A stretch of 64,000 bases of DNA, taken from contig JANNYA010000215.1 of NCBI GenBank assembly GCA_031409855.1, positions 1 to 64,000 on the forward strand, given 5' to 3'. The position numbers and the translations under genes are program-made. Positions within the stretch are counted from its first letter, which is position 1, and every line of letters begins with the position of its first letter. Under the pieces are notes generated by a model. The model did no database searches. It saw only the letters and a program-made list of their open reading frames with translations, and was not told the origin of the DNA. This document shows, piece by piece, positions 35,868 to 44,159 of this stretch. Source of the DNA: JANNYA01 sp031409855 (GTDB lineage Bacteria; Pseudomonadota; Gammaproteobacteria; Xanthomonadales; SZUA-5).

Positions 35868-36629
35868 CTAAGCCAAAATTTGCGCGGCAATCGCTTGGTC
35901 ACTGGTGCTCTCACACACCTGTGCCGTGCAGCCCAGCGCACGCGCGGCCGCTGCAACGCGCTCACTTGGGGTCAGTACCTGCACTATTTGATGGCCACGT
36001 GCTGCCAGCAAGGCTTCTAAAAATGCCACGCTGCCCACGTAGGCGTGCTGGGCCGCACAGCATTGCGCTATTTGTTCGGCGTTGAGCTTACTGGCGACGC
36101 GGCGATAAATTGGAATGCGCACAACTTGGGCACCGCGCGCGGCAAATGTCGTGGCAAGCAGCGGCAAGCCATCGGGCGCGGCATAGATCGCGATGCGGCA
36201 ACCGGCTAATTGCTGTAAATCTGGCGTGTCCAGCAGTGCCTGCGCGCCTTCGCCGTGCGCTGGCATCAACACCGTTTTTTTGCCTTGGCAAATCAGTACA
36301 TCCGAGCTGCCTAAGTTCAAAGCCTCTGCGGTGGCCATGCCAACCGCCGCAAAACGTCCGCTCCACTTGCCGATATCCGGCACCAGCAACCATGCCGCCC
36401 GGGCCGCTTGAGGACTAACAAATACGTGCCAATCCGCCGAGCGTGCGCCATCAAGCAGCGCCAAAAGTGCCACATTAATCGGTTCTGGCTGGCTTTGCAC
36501 AAGGGCGCAATGCACCAATTGCATTCCTTGCAGTGTTGCGGCGGTTTGCAACGCCACGCTGGGTGGTGCAGTTCGCGCCAACAGGAATAGTGGCTTTGAC
36601 ATTGCAAAAAACGGCTCGGGAATGCTCAT
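35868..36629 (-). CDS. hemD: Uroporphyrinogen-III synthase
   Basis: Closes hydroxymethylbilane into uroporphyrinogen III in heme synthesis. The protein is 253 residues (244 if the internal ATG at 36602 is used). The HemD two-domain pattern is visible as LLARTAPP at the start, VFVSPQAARAA (about 70), FAAVGMATAEAL (about 92), VVRIPIYRR (about 178) and LTPSERVAAAARALG (about 225). The usual upstream hemC is absent. Instead the ATG at 36629 overlaps the stop of a ligase/polymerase gene by 4 bp. hemX follows after 57 bp. Confidence 0.88.
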   Translation of the reverse strand: MSIPEPFFAMSKPLFLLARTAPPSVALQTAATLQGMQLVHCALVQSQPEPINVALLALLDGARSADWHVFVSPQAARAAWLLVPDIGKWSGRFAAVGMATAEALNLGSSDVLICQGKKTVLMPAHGEGAQALLDTPDLQQLAGCRIAIYAAPDGLPLLATTFAARGAQVVRIPIYRRVASKLNAEQIAQCCAAQHAYVGSVAFLEALLAARGHQIVQVLTPSERVAAAARALGCTAQVCESTSDQAIAAQILA

Positions 36630-38149
36630 GGGCGATTGTGCCCAAGTTCCCGCGTCAAATTCGCATTCGCGCGTGACAAATCACTGCGCCACGGATCCAA
36701 TGCCACCGCTTGCTGAAGTTCTACGCGGGCAAGTTCGCCTGCATTGCCCACAATGGCAGCGCGCGCACGCTCAAAATACTCAATTGCACGCTCTGGCCGG
36801 CGCCAGGGCGCAAAGTCATCAAGCACAACAAACTCTTTTGGCGCATAGCTAAGTATTGTAAAAGCCGCAAGTAGCCCGGCGACAATCCAGACCCAAGCAC
36901 CATTTTTTCGCGCTGGCGCAGCTAATAACGGAATTTCTGGCACAACCATTGCGCCCAATAACAGCGCGCAAAGCGCCTTTTCTGCACTCAGCGCAAAACC
37001 AAACTGCCATGTAATCAGCGCCGCAATCAAGGCATAAACGATGCCTTTGCCAGCCGGGTCGCGGTCAAGCCAAACCGCCGTGATCAGCCAAAGCCAACTC
37101 ATCACACCCACCAAACCAATACTTAAATAACCATCCAACAACATTTGATGCACGCGATCTGGCATTTCACCTGGAACTCTGTGTGCAAGATTTTGCTCAA
37201 GTATCACAACTTGCAAATCCGGCCCGGTGCCGAACCAAAAGCGCGCAGCAGGATAAGGATCAGCGCGCCCCAAACCATCCACGTGCGTGATTTTTGCGGA
37301 GCGCAATGCCGCGCCAGCAAGTTCAATGCGCGCCTGCACGGATTCAGCGCGCACGCTCAAAAGCGCCAGTGCAACGGGCACAAACGCGGTCAATCCAATG
37401 AATAGAACTCGTTTTTTTAGCCGCAGCTGCAACAAGGCCACGATTACCAGCGCCATCCAAGCCGCTCGCGTGCCCGAGGCCAGCACGCCACACGCACCGA
37501 AAAATAAGGCGCATTCGATTAGGCGCAAAGATCGTGCGCTGCGCCCGGCTTGCACCGATTGAAAGCGCGAAAAAAATAGGAAAACGAGTGCAATCGCCAA
37601 CCACCCGCCCAGCGCCATTGGGTTGCCAAAACTCGCAAACGCGCGCCAGCCAAATGCGTCCTGCCAACCCGAATCGGTCATGCCCAGCAGGGCAAAGAGC
37701 TGTGCCTCAAAGCTGAAAAATTGCGCAAGCGCCCAAACACCACTGACGATAGTCGCGACACTGACGGGTGTAACAAGTAGCGCGGCCGGCACCCGCGCCA
37801 AAGCAAAAATTGTGCAGCACAACAGTACAAACGCCCCCTGCGAGCGCTCGAAACTACCGATCAAGGCGCGCGTCGGGTCAAGCGCAAAAAACACGCTTGC
37901 CGCGAGTGTAAGCAGCCAAATCAGCGTCGCTATCCGTAGTTTTCTGGGTAGCGTGGGCCAAATCGACAGCGCGCGCGGCAGCAACATTGCGGCAGCAAGG
38001 CTCAAACAAAGCACCTTAGGCCGCTCAAAATCACGACCGAAACCAAAGGCCAATACCGAACCAACGATCGCAAGCCAAACCGCCGCCGTTAGAAACACTA
38101 AGCTGAATCGTCTTGCCACGGTAAGACTCTCCATGATTTTCCATGCCAT
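36626..38149 (-). CDS. O-antigen ligase / polymerase-like membrane protein
   Basis: A polytopic inner-membrane protein (about 507 residues, 10-12 hydrophobic segments) of the Wzy_C/O-antigen-ligase type, which transfers lipid-linked glycans to lipid A or proteins. Seen are SGTRAAWMALVIVALL (about 225), a long periplasmic loop with the conserved His region PDRVHQMLLDGYLSIGLVG (about 320-338) and a C-terminal TPR-like tail. An ATG at 38194 would leave only 2 bp to the divergent gene, so ATG at 38149 or 38134 is preferred. Its stop overlaps the hemD start (ATGA). The substrate is unknown; pilin glycosylation is one possibility. Confidence 0.72.
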   Translation of the reverse strand: MAWKIMESLTVARRFSLVFLTAAVWLAIVGSVLAFGFGRDFERPKVLCLSLAAAMLLPRALSIWPTLPRKLRIATLIWLLTLAASVFFALDPTRALIGSFERSQGAFVLLCCTIFALARVPAALLVTPVSVATIVSGVWALAQFFSFEAQLFALLGMTDSGWQDAFGWRAFASFGNPMALGGWLAIALVFLFFSRFQSVQAGRSARSLRLIECALFFGACGVLASGTRAAWMALVIVALLQLRLKKRVLFIGLTAFVPVALALLSVRAESVQARIELAGAALRSAKITHVDGLGRADPYPAARFWFGTGPDLQVVILEQNLAHRVPGEMPDRVHQMLLDGYLSIGLVGVMSWLWLITAVWLDRDPAGKGIVYALIAALITWQFGFALSAEKALCALLLGAMVVPEIPLLAAPARKNGAWVWIVAGLLAAFTILSYAPKEFVVLDDFAPWRRPERAIEYFERARAAIVGNAGELARVELQQAVALDPWRSDLSRANANLTRELGHNRP

Positions 38150-38196
38150 AATCACCGGCTTAATGAACTGACGCGTTTTTGCAAAAACTGACATTT

Positions 38197-39264
38197 ATGG
38201 CGCAATTTAAACCTTCTTGGTTACTTTATGGGGCAACAGGCTATACCGGCGCACTGATTGCAGAAATGGCTAAGGCGCGCGGTGCAGAACCCATTTTGGC
38301 AGGCCGCAACGCGGATAAGCTAAAAACATTGGCTGAAAAGTTGGGCTTAAAATTCCGCGCTTTCAATATCGAAGACCGCAATGCACTAGATAAGGGCATG
38401 CAGGGCATCAAGTTAATGCTGAACTGCGCCGGGCCGTTCACGCAAACCGCAGTACCACTCGCGCAAGCCGCGATCAGAAACGGCGTGCAATATTTGGACA
38501 TCGCTGGCGAAGTTCACCCAATTCGCGCGCTACAGCGGCTCGACGAACGCGCCAAAGAAGATGACGTGATGCTGCTTCCAGGCGTGGCTTTCGGCTGCAT
38601 GCCAAGCGAAGCCTTGCTAGCTTTCATCAAGACGCAACGTCCAGGTTTGGTGCGTGCCCAAGTCGCGTTCGCTGTCGATGGCGCTGTCTCAAAAGGCACC
38701 ATTCAAGCGATGTTCGAATGCGTACACATGCCCGGCTACACGCGCGACCGCGGCCAATTAGTCGCAGCCAAGCCCGGTGAAACTAAACTTAGTGTCGATT
38801 TTGGCCCCGGCGGCAAGCGCACCTGCGTCACCAACCCATGGCGCGGCGACCTATTGACCGCTGGGCACGGCTTAGGCATTGCGCATTTGGAAACCTACAC
38901 GCACTTTCCTTGGTATGTTGGCGATCTATTCCGTAAGCCAGAAATTGCGCAAGGCAAAGGCCTGCTGGGCAAATTGGCCACCTTTGCCTTAAGCAAAATG
39001 GCCGAGGGCCCCAGCCCAGCAAAGCGCGCGAAAAGCAAAAGCTACATTTGGGCAGAAGGTATTGATGAAGATGGCCGCAAAGCCGGTGGCGTCATCACCG
39101 GCCCAGACGCCTATGAAATCACGGCGCAGTGCGCACTTTATGCGGTCGAGCAAGTTTTAAAAGGCAAATACAGGGGCGGCTTTGTAACCTGTGGCGAATT
39201 ATTCGGCGCCGATCCACTCAAAGCGATACCGGGGATAAACTTCACCCCGACGGTTGAAGTTTGA
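38197..39264 (+). CDS. Saccharopine-dehydrogenase-like oxidoreductase
   Basis: A 355-residue NAD(P)-binding protein of the saccharopine dehydrogenase / trans-acting enoyl reductase group. The Rossmann motif LLYGATGYTGALIAEMA (about 8-24) is followed by AGRNADKLK, LNCAGPFTQTA (about 77) and YLDIAGEV (about 98). No membrane segment is seen. The substrate is not predictable. ATG at 38197 is preferred over a TTG at 38179. It is divergent from the ligase gene and 51 bp before a tRNA gene. Confidence 0.82.
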   Translation: MAQFKPSWLLYGATGYTGALIAEMAKARGAEPILAGRNADKLKTLAEKLGLKFRAFNIEDRNALDKGMQGIKLMLNCAGPFTQTAVPLAQAAIRNGVQYLDIAGEVHPIRALQRLDERAKEDDVMLLPGVAFGCMPSEALLAFIKTQRPGLVRAQVAFAVDGAVSKGTIQAMFECVHMPGYTRDRGQLVAAKPGETKLSVDFGPGGKRTCVTNPWRGDLLTAGHGLGIAHLETYTHFPWYVGDLFRKPEIAQGKGLLGKLATFALSKMAEGPSPAKRAKSKSYIWAEGIDEDGRKAGGVITGPDAYEITAQCALYAVEQVLKGKYRGGFVTCGELFGADPLKAIPGINFTPTVEV

Positions 39265-39315
39265 ACATTTAATCGCAGCGCTAAGCTGTGCCACAATCAC
39301 CCCGCTTCTTATGCA

Positions 39316-39392
39316 GGGCCTATAGCTCAATTGGTTAGAGCGCCGGACTCATAATCCGTCGGTTCTCGGTTCAAGTCCGAGTGGGCCCACCA
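39316..39392 (+). tRNA. tRNA with CAT anticodon (Ile2 or elongator Met)
   Basis: A complete 77-nt cloverleaf with encoded CCA. Acceptor GGGCCTA pairs with TGGGCCC, the D-arm contains AGCTCAATTGGTTAGAGC, the anticodon loop is CTCATAA, and the T-arm contains GGTTCAAGTCC. A CAT anticodon means either isoleucine (after lysidine modification) or elongator methionine. Overall shape favours Ile2, but I cannot separate them with certainty. Its 3' end adjoins an integrase and appears to be the ICE attachment site. Confidence 0.93.
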
Positions 39393-39678
39393 TTTTTACT
39401 GCAAAAGTTTCCCTGACTCCCGTAGGCTGTGCAAGGCCGTGCACATTGTCAAGTTTTATTTCAAAATTAATTTGTAACGATAGTTCGGCCCATTTGGTAA
39501 ACGTCATCTGTTGGAATTTCGTATCACGAAGCTCAAAAACGTTTAATTAGGCGTAACAACTGCGCTTTTGATGCGCAATTAGTGGTCACACACGCAATTC
39601 ACTGCGACGAGGCGGTCACGGCATCTGGCGTATTGGGTGGATGAAATAGCTGCTCGCCAATGAATTGAGCAGAAGTAG
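39393..39678. other. Gene-free region between tRNA and integrase (attL arm)
   Basis: A 286-bp AT-richer stretch without a gene. It contains short inverted repeats (GTGCA-AGGCCG-TGCAC about 39433; GCGC-TTTTGAT-GCGC about 39565) of the kind expected for integrase arm or core binding sites next to an attachment site. Confidence 0.45.
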
Positions 39679-40620
39679 CTAAAGCCGCGCGTGCCGAAAA
39701 ATGTCGCCGTCCCGTTCCACTTGTTTGTTCAATGCGGCAGTTGTCACGCCCAAATCCGGCCAAACGTAGCGCATGGTCGTGAGGATCGAGGTATGACCAA
39801 GGAGTTCTTGCACGTGGCGCAGGTCTAAACCGTTACGCAGTAGCATGGTGGCCGCGCGATGGCGTAATCGGTGCGCTGAGATCCGCGTGCCGCTGTCGCG
39901 TGCGAGTCGAGTGAAAAAGTCCGTTACGCAGTCGTGCGTCAGCGAACGCGGCTGCTGAACGCCGGAAAGGTGCAGGTGCAGATTGAATACTTGCGATTTC
40001 TCAAACTCAATATCTGTGCCGGCCCAAGCGCCGCGCGATACTCGGCGGAACTCAATAAGCATTGGACAAAGGAGGCTGCAAACAGGGGCCTCGTATTCGC
40101 GCGCTGACTTACTGGTTTCACCGCGCAAGAGTATTACCGGTACCTCAGAGAGATTGACGTCGGCCCAGTTGAGTCCGACCAGCTGTGAGCGGCGCATCGC
40201 GGTGAGTGCCAGGGTCACCAGCAAGAGTCGCCAAAAGCCATGCGGCTCGAAACGTCCGTCGCGCATACCGATGGTTTGCAGGGCAAGTTTCATGTCGTAG
40301 GAACTGACTAACTTTGGCCGGACGTTTTCGCGCCCGGCGGCCACCGCTTTGAACGGGCACGCCTTGATCCAACCGCGCTTTACCGCGTCACCAAACATGG
40401 CGCGTAGATGTCGACGGTTGGTATTCCAGGTCACGATCGAGCAGCCGTCCTTCAATGAGCTATCACGGTATCGGATGACGTGTTCAACGGTCACCTCACT
40501 GATTTCGAGCGACCCAATGCGTGTGGTAAAGCTTCGAGCGCGTTGTCGATAGGCTTTTTGTGTATCCGGTCGCAGCGAGCGCGGACGTAGATACTCTTCG
40601 GCGAGGTCAAGCACGTTCAA
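39679..40620 (-). CDS. Tyrosine recombinase / ICE integrase
   Basis: A 313-residue site-specific recombinase. An N-terminal SAM-like core-binding domain (about 1-100) is followed by a catalytic domain with Arg in AMRRSQLVGLNW (about 170), the HxLRH box SAHRLRHRAA (about 255), LGHTSILTT (about 280) and the nucleophile Tyr in TMRYVWPD (about 292). It lies beside the tRNA gene and reads toward it. The start is probably TTG at 40620, which has a GGGAG ribosome-binding site 8 bp upstream. It likely excises and integrates the ICE at the tRNA. Confidence 0.9.
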   Translation of the reverse strand: MNVLDLAEEYLRPRSLRPDTQKAYRQRARSFTTRIGSLEISEVTVEHVIRYRDSSLKDGCSIVTWNTNRRHLRAMFGDAVKRGWIKACPFKAVAAGRENVRPKLVSSYDMKLALQTIGMRDGRFEPHGFWRLLLVTLALTAMRRSQLVGLNWADVNLSEVPVILLRGETSKSAREYEAPVCSLLCPMLIEFRRVSRGAWAGTDIEFEKSQVFNLHLHLSGVQQPRSLTHDCVTDFFTRLARDSGTRISAHRLRHRAATMLLRNGLDLRHVQELLGHTSILTTMRYVWPDLGVTTAALNKQVERDGDIFRHARL

Positions 40621-40780
40621 AAGCGGCTCCCAGAAAACGATTGGACGTTCAGTGTGCCACTGTGCGACGGAGAGGAATGTTATTTACGCGCCATAGCCGC
40701 AATTTTTAACGCGAAAAATGCTCTGCAGAACAGTAATTGCGCGCTATATTGCGCCAATGGTCGTAATTTCTGGGTGATGC

Positions 40781-40936
40781 ATGGCTATCGATCGGGAGCC
40801 CGACAAAATTGACACGATCAGGGACGCACTAGTTGAGGGTGAACATAGTGGTGACCCAAGGAGTTTCGATCTCGCAGTGTTTAAACAACGTATGCACGTC
40901 GCGCATGGCTTGACGTCGGGTGCTATAGACCAGTAA
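40781..40936 (+). pseudogene. ParD-like antitoxin fragment
   Basis: A 51-codon frame (ATG 40781, TAA 40934-40936) encodes KIDTIRDALVEGEHSG followed by DPRSFDLAVFKQRMHVAHG. This closely follows the C-terminal half of ParD antitoxins (KIxALRxALxEGExSGxPxxFDxxxFxxRMxxxHG). The N-terminal DNA-binding half is missing, with an in-frame TGA just upstream, and no ParE toxin frame follows before mobH. It is most likely a relic of a ParDE system, although the C-terminal toxin-neutralising part would still be encoded. Confidence 0.55.
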
Positions 40937-40954
40937 ACGCGTTGGCAAAATAGC

Positions 40955-43042
40955 CTACTTACGCCCAAGAATCGCCTTGTTCTGCTCAGGCAGCGCGTTA
41001 AACAGCACTTTGCAGGCGCTTGGAACGACTACGGCGCAGCGTAATGTGGACTTACTGACCTTGCCCTGCGGATCACGAATCATGTATTCCAAGACGTGCC
41101 GGCGTTGTACGCAAAGCATGTACCCGGAGGCGGTAACAGCGGTTTGTAAGGCAATCCAGTCGTCGCCCGCAAACGCCTTAAAAATCTTTGGCGTGACCAG
41201 CAATAGGCCATCCTCGTGAACGTGCAGCATCGCCGTTGGGCAGTTCAATTCGCTGCCATCTTGGTCAAGCAGTGATTTCACATACGCAAAAAAAGCTTCT
41301 GAAAGCGCGATACCGCTGGCACCGGTGGGTGCGGTCATCACCGCTGATGCAGCTGCTGGCTTGCTTTTCGGGCGTTCGGGTGTTTCCGGCTTTGCCTCTG
41401 GTGCAGCGTTAAGCGAACTGGTTTTTACTGCTGGTGCAGACTTAACCTTTGCTGCGGGTGCAGTTGCACTCACTTTGGCTGAGCCAGCTTTAGGCTTTTT
41501 CATCGGCCCACACAGCTGTTGCATCAGTAACGCTTCCTGCGCAGCGGCTTGCGCGCTCAATTCTGGTGCAGCGGTAAACGTTGAGTTTTCTTCTGGCCCA
41601 GCCGATTCCTCCATTCCTTCTGGTGCAGTGCCATGCCAGCGCCCAGCTTCGTCCTGGTAATCCCCTGGATCAGCATCAAACGTGCTGAATTCTTCTGGCC
41701 CAGTGGTGCCCGCAAAGTTAGCAGCTGGCCCAGCGGCGCGCTGGCTTACGCCTGCACCAGAATTTACGCCTGCACCAGAACTAGGCTTCTGTTTTACCGC
41801 TGCCCCAGCTTTAATCACTTTGACTGAGCCAGCAAATGCCGGTGGCACCTTGCCCGGCCCCCAGATCCGAAATGCCTCAAAACGCAGCACGCTGAACTCA
41901 CTCGACCAGCTGCCCGCATGCACCATCGTGTTCCAGATGGCTTTGCCGGAGGGCGTAGTCACGCACATGCCGTGTTCCTGCAGCACGTCATACACGCGCG
42001 CCGGCTCGCTGGGCACAGTGGCGTCACCGGCGCGTAGGTCTTTCACGATCGCCTCGGCTGCCGCGCGGCACAGCACCCAGACATCGCTCGCCGCGTCCGG
42101 AGCGTGCTTTTTGCGGGTCACGAACACCTGTGCGCCGGGCTTGTTGAGCGTGAGTTTGCCACTGGACACCAAGCCACGCAGGCTGCGCATGTACTTGTCG
42201 ACCAGCGCAATACTGGCGGCACCGGTGGTTTGTTTTACCGTCGATTTAGGCTGACCCAGAAATTTCGCGACCGATTTACCAACCCCCTGCACCAGGATTT
42301 CACCGAGTACGCCTGAGCCAGGGCCATGCACGTCACCGACAGCACAGAGCAATTGCTGGAGCAGTTCTTGATCGGCGGAGATCCAGCGCCGGCCCGGCTC
42401 GGGAATAATTTCAGTAAACAACGCTTGGCCAACCTGCGTGTGCAGCTTGTACGGCGCTTTCTCGAATGACAACTGATATTCGCGAATGCCATGCCGACGC
42501 ATCGAGCCGTTCAACGGGCTCCACCGCACCACGGCATCGGGTGTTTTCGCCAGCAAACTGACACCCGCGCCGACTTTGCCGGGATCGTGCAGCAAGATCG
42601 AGCAAAACACACCATACGTCCAGCGCGTCGCGGCTTCGTTGACGCGCTCGGCACCGGCACCGGCGGGCAGCGAGAACTTGCGCCGAATTTTCAGCGCAAT
42701 CACCGCCGCATCGAGCGTATGCACCAGCAGGCCGCCGCAAAAGGCGTGATGATGCACTTCCGAAGCCGGCGCTAATTGCACCGCTTCGGCAAAATGGCGG
42801 ATCGCATCAAGGCAGCAGACTTGCCAGTCACCCTCCGGCAAACCCATCAACTCGCGCAGTTCTGCGATTCGAGAGTCCAACTGCAGCAGCGCAAGCAATT
42901 CATCGCCAGAGAGCACAGGTTTGGTTTGCCGCTGAGCCAGATCACGATACGCGTACACCTGAGCCAGAGGGGGCACAACCGGCGGGCTTACGGCTGGAAC
43001 AGGGGTTTGCCCTTTGAACAGGCCAACCAGGCGCTTCAACAT
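40955..43042 (-). CDS. MobH-family conjugative relaxase
   Basis: A 695-residue relaxase of the MobH (TraI_2) family that would nick oriT and pilot the transferred strand. The N-terminal domain has the His-rich signature SEVHHHAFCGGLLVHTLDA (about residue 93) and a phosphohydrolase-type HD in LLHDPGK (about 158). The C-terminal TraI_2_C domain begins near 590 (SEAFFAYVKSLL). Between them, about 420-580, is an Ala/Pro/Gly/Lys-rich linker with repeated A-(A/G)-P-E motifs and a doubled SGAGV. It is unusual to find it immediately next to the integrase and divergent from the transfer operon. The ATG has a GGAG site. Confidence 0.88.
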   Translation of the reverse strand: MLKRLVGLFKGQTPVPAVSPPVVPPLAQVYAYRDLAQRQTKPVLSGDELLALLQLDSRIAELRELMGLPEGDWQVCCLDAIRHFAEAVQLAPASEVHHHAFCGGLLVHTLDAAVIALKIRRKFSLPAGAGAERVNEAATRWTYGVFCSILLHDPGKVGAGVSLLAKTPDAVVRWSPLNGSMRRHGIREYQLSFEKAPYKLHTQVGQALFTEIIPEPGRRWISADQELLQQLLCAVGDVHGPGSGVLGEILVQGVGKSVAKFLGQPKSTVKQTTGAASIALVDKYMRSLRGLVSSGKLTLNKPGAQVFVTRKKHAPDAASDVWVLCRAAAEAIVKDLRAGDATVPSEPARVYDVLQEHGMCVTTPSGKAIWNTMVHAGSWSSEFSVLRFEAFRIWGPGKVPPAFAGSVKVIKAGAAVKQKPSSGAGVNSGAGVSQRAAGPAANFAGTTGPEEFSTFDADPGDYQDEAGRWHGTAPEGMEESAGPEENSTFTAAPELSAQAAAQEALLMQQLCGPMKKPKAGSAKVSATAPAAKVKSAPAVKTSSLNAAPEAKPETPERPKSKPAAASAVMTAPTGASGIALSEAFFAYVKSLLDQDGSELNCPTAMLHVHEDGLLLVTPKIFKAFAGDDWIALQTAVTASGYMLCVQRRHVLEYMIRDPQGKVSKSTLRCAVVVPSACKVLFNALPEQNKAILGRK

Positions 43043-43102
43043 GACCGGCTCCGGGCGTGGGGCGAAGCGCCTTTTGCCGTTGACCTTGCCGTTTTAACCA
43101 TT

Positions 43103-43121
43103 GGGTTAAAAGATTTAACCC
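43103..43121. promoter_or_regulatory. Palindrome GGGTTAAA-AGA-TTTAACCC upstream of mobH
   Basis: A perfect 8-3-8 inverted repeat 61 bp before the mobH start. It may be a regulator binding site or part of the transfer origin. Confidence 0.55.
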
Positions 43122-43137
43122 TAAGCCTTTTCCCTTC

Positions 43138-43167
43138 GCCTCCTGACAATTTGTCAGGGCAGGAGGC
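43138..43167. promoter_or_regulatory. Nested palindrome between mobH and the transfer operon
   Basis: CTGACAA-T-TTGTCAG (43143-43157) is a perfect 7-1-7 dyad. It is enclosed by GCCTCCTG (43138-43145) and CAGGAGGC (43160-43167), a second, partly overlapping 8-bp inverted repeat. This looks like a strong operator or cruciform site for the divergent promoters. Confidence 0.6.
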
Positions 43168-43294
43168 GGCCCTTTCAGGTAAGCCCAAGCCAAAGAACCG
43201 TTTTTTTAGTGTTGTCGTCGTCGCCATTTTTGCGTGCTACCTAAAGCTATAGCGCGTGCGTACCATGCCCCGGCGAAAATAACCTCGACAGCCA

Positions 43295-43400
43295 TGTGCT
43301 GGTTGTTTTGATTTAGCTGGGCTATGCGAGTGAGCGTGCGCCCGAGCGTGGCCGTGCGCGCCTGCACGCGTGACACACTTTCAAAAAATCAACCAGCACA
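43295..43400. other. Candidate oriT: long spaced inverted repeat
   Basis: TGTGCTGGTTGTTTTGA (43295-43311) has its near-exact inverse at 43381-43400 (TCAAAAAATCAACCAGCACA). The arms enclose about 69 bp rich in GCG/GTGCG. The region lies in the 434-bp gene-free space between the divergent relaxase and transfer operons, where conjugative origins are often found. No nick site can be assigned. Confidence 0.45.
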
Positions 43401-43476
43401 GGCGTGTGCAGGTTTATTACAATTGGTTCGGCTATCTTAATTTGCGACCGGGTTCCCGGAATCGAATTGGAGTGCT

Positions 43477-43977
43477 ATGCGCCGTACCTGGATTGTAATA
43501 CCGCTAGTCTTCGCGACTTTGTCCGCGCAAGCGGGTGAATTAGTGGTGGGGCGCTACAGCCGCATCGTCAGCGACGCGCCCGAAGCGCCGTTAAGCGCGC
43601 CGGTGTTGAATGCCTTTGTTTCGGCGCGCACGGTCGGTGATGCGGTTCGGATCGTGTTGAGCCCAACCGGTTATGCGCTTGCCAATGGCCGCTACACTGA
43701 CCCCACGCAGCCCACGCTGTTGGCTTTGCAACTGCCCTATGTGCAACGCGACCTACGCGCCGCCACCGCGATTGAGGCTTTGGTGCGCTTGGCTGGCCCT
43801 GGCTATCGGCTCATGGTCGATCACGTGCATCGCCAAGTCGGTTTTGAGGTGCGTCCGCGCTTTGCCAACTATGTGCACACGCAGACCGTGCCTAGTAAAC
43901 CTCAGCACACCGCGAAAGCAAATGTCTGGAATTGCCGCACCTTAGCGGGCAAATTTCAATGCGTGGCGGCGTCATGA
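43477..43977 (+). CDS. PilL N-terminal-type ICE protein (TIGR03748-like)
   Basis: First gene of the transfer operon. A 166-residue exported protein (signal peptide ending SAQA) of the PilL-N type: GRYSRIVSDAP near the mature start, RTVGDAVRIVLSPTGYAL (about 50), LPYVQRDLRAATAIEALVRLAGP (split near 88-110) and a VHRQVGFEVR segment. Such proteins resemble the STN or secretin N-domain and are linked to ICE type IV pili. ATG has a GGAG site. Its stop overlaps the next gene start by 4 bp. Confidence 0.75.
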   Translation: MRRTWIVIPLVFATLSAQAGELVVGRYSRIVSDAPEAPLSAPVLNAFVSARTVGDAVRIVLSPTGYALANGRYTDPTQPTLLALQLPYVQRDLRAATAIEALVRLAGPGYRLMVDHVHRQVGFEVRPRFANYVHTQTVPSKPQHTAKANVWNCRTLAGKFQCVAAS

Positions 43978-44159
43978 AGCGCTTTCTTTTGCTGATGGTG
44001 CTGTTGAGCGCATTCTCTGGCTGCGCCTGGATGCAAGGACGCGCCAACCCAAAACCCGCGCCTATCCCGGCGCCCGATCCTTCCGTGGTCGAACGGGATC
44101 TTTCCAAGCCGTATGTGCCAGAACCCGTTGAAATCACCCGTGACGGCGGTGCGCCATGA
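43974..44159 (+). CDS. Small ICE lipoprotein
   Basis: A 61-residue lipoprotein: signal MKRFLLLMVLLSAFSGC with a lipobox Cys at residue 17, then a Pro-rich linker (PKPAPIPAPDP). It starts at ATG 43974, overlapping the previous stop. It is a short, Pro-rich periplasmic tether with no recognised domain, and is possibly part of the conjugative apparatus because it is embedded between conserved ICE genes. Confidence 0.65.
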   Translation: MKRFLLLMVLLSAFSGCAWMQGRANPKPAPIPAPDPSVVERDLSKPYVPEPVEITRDGGAP

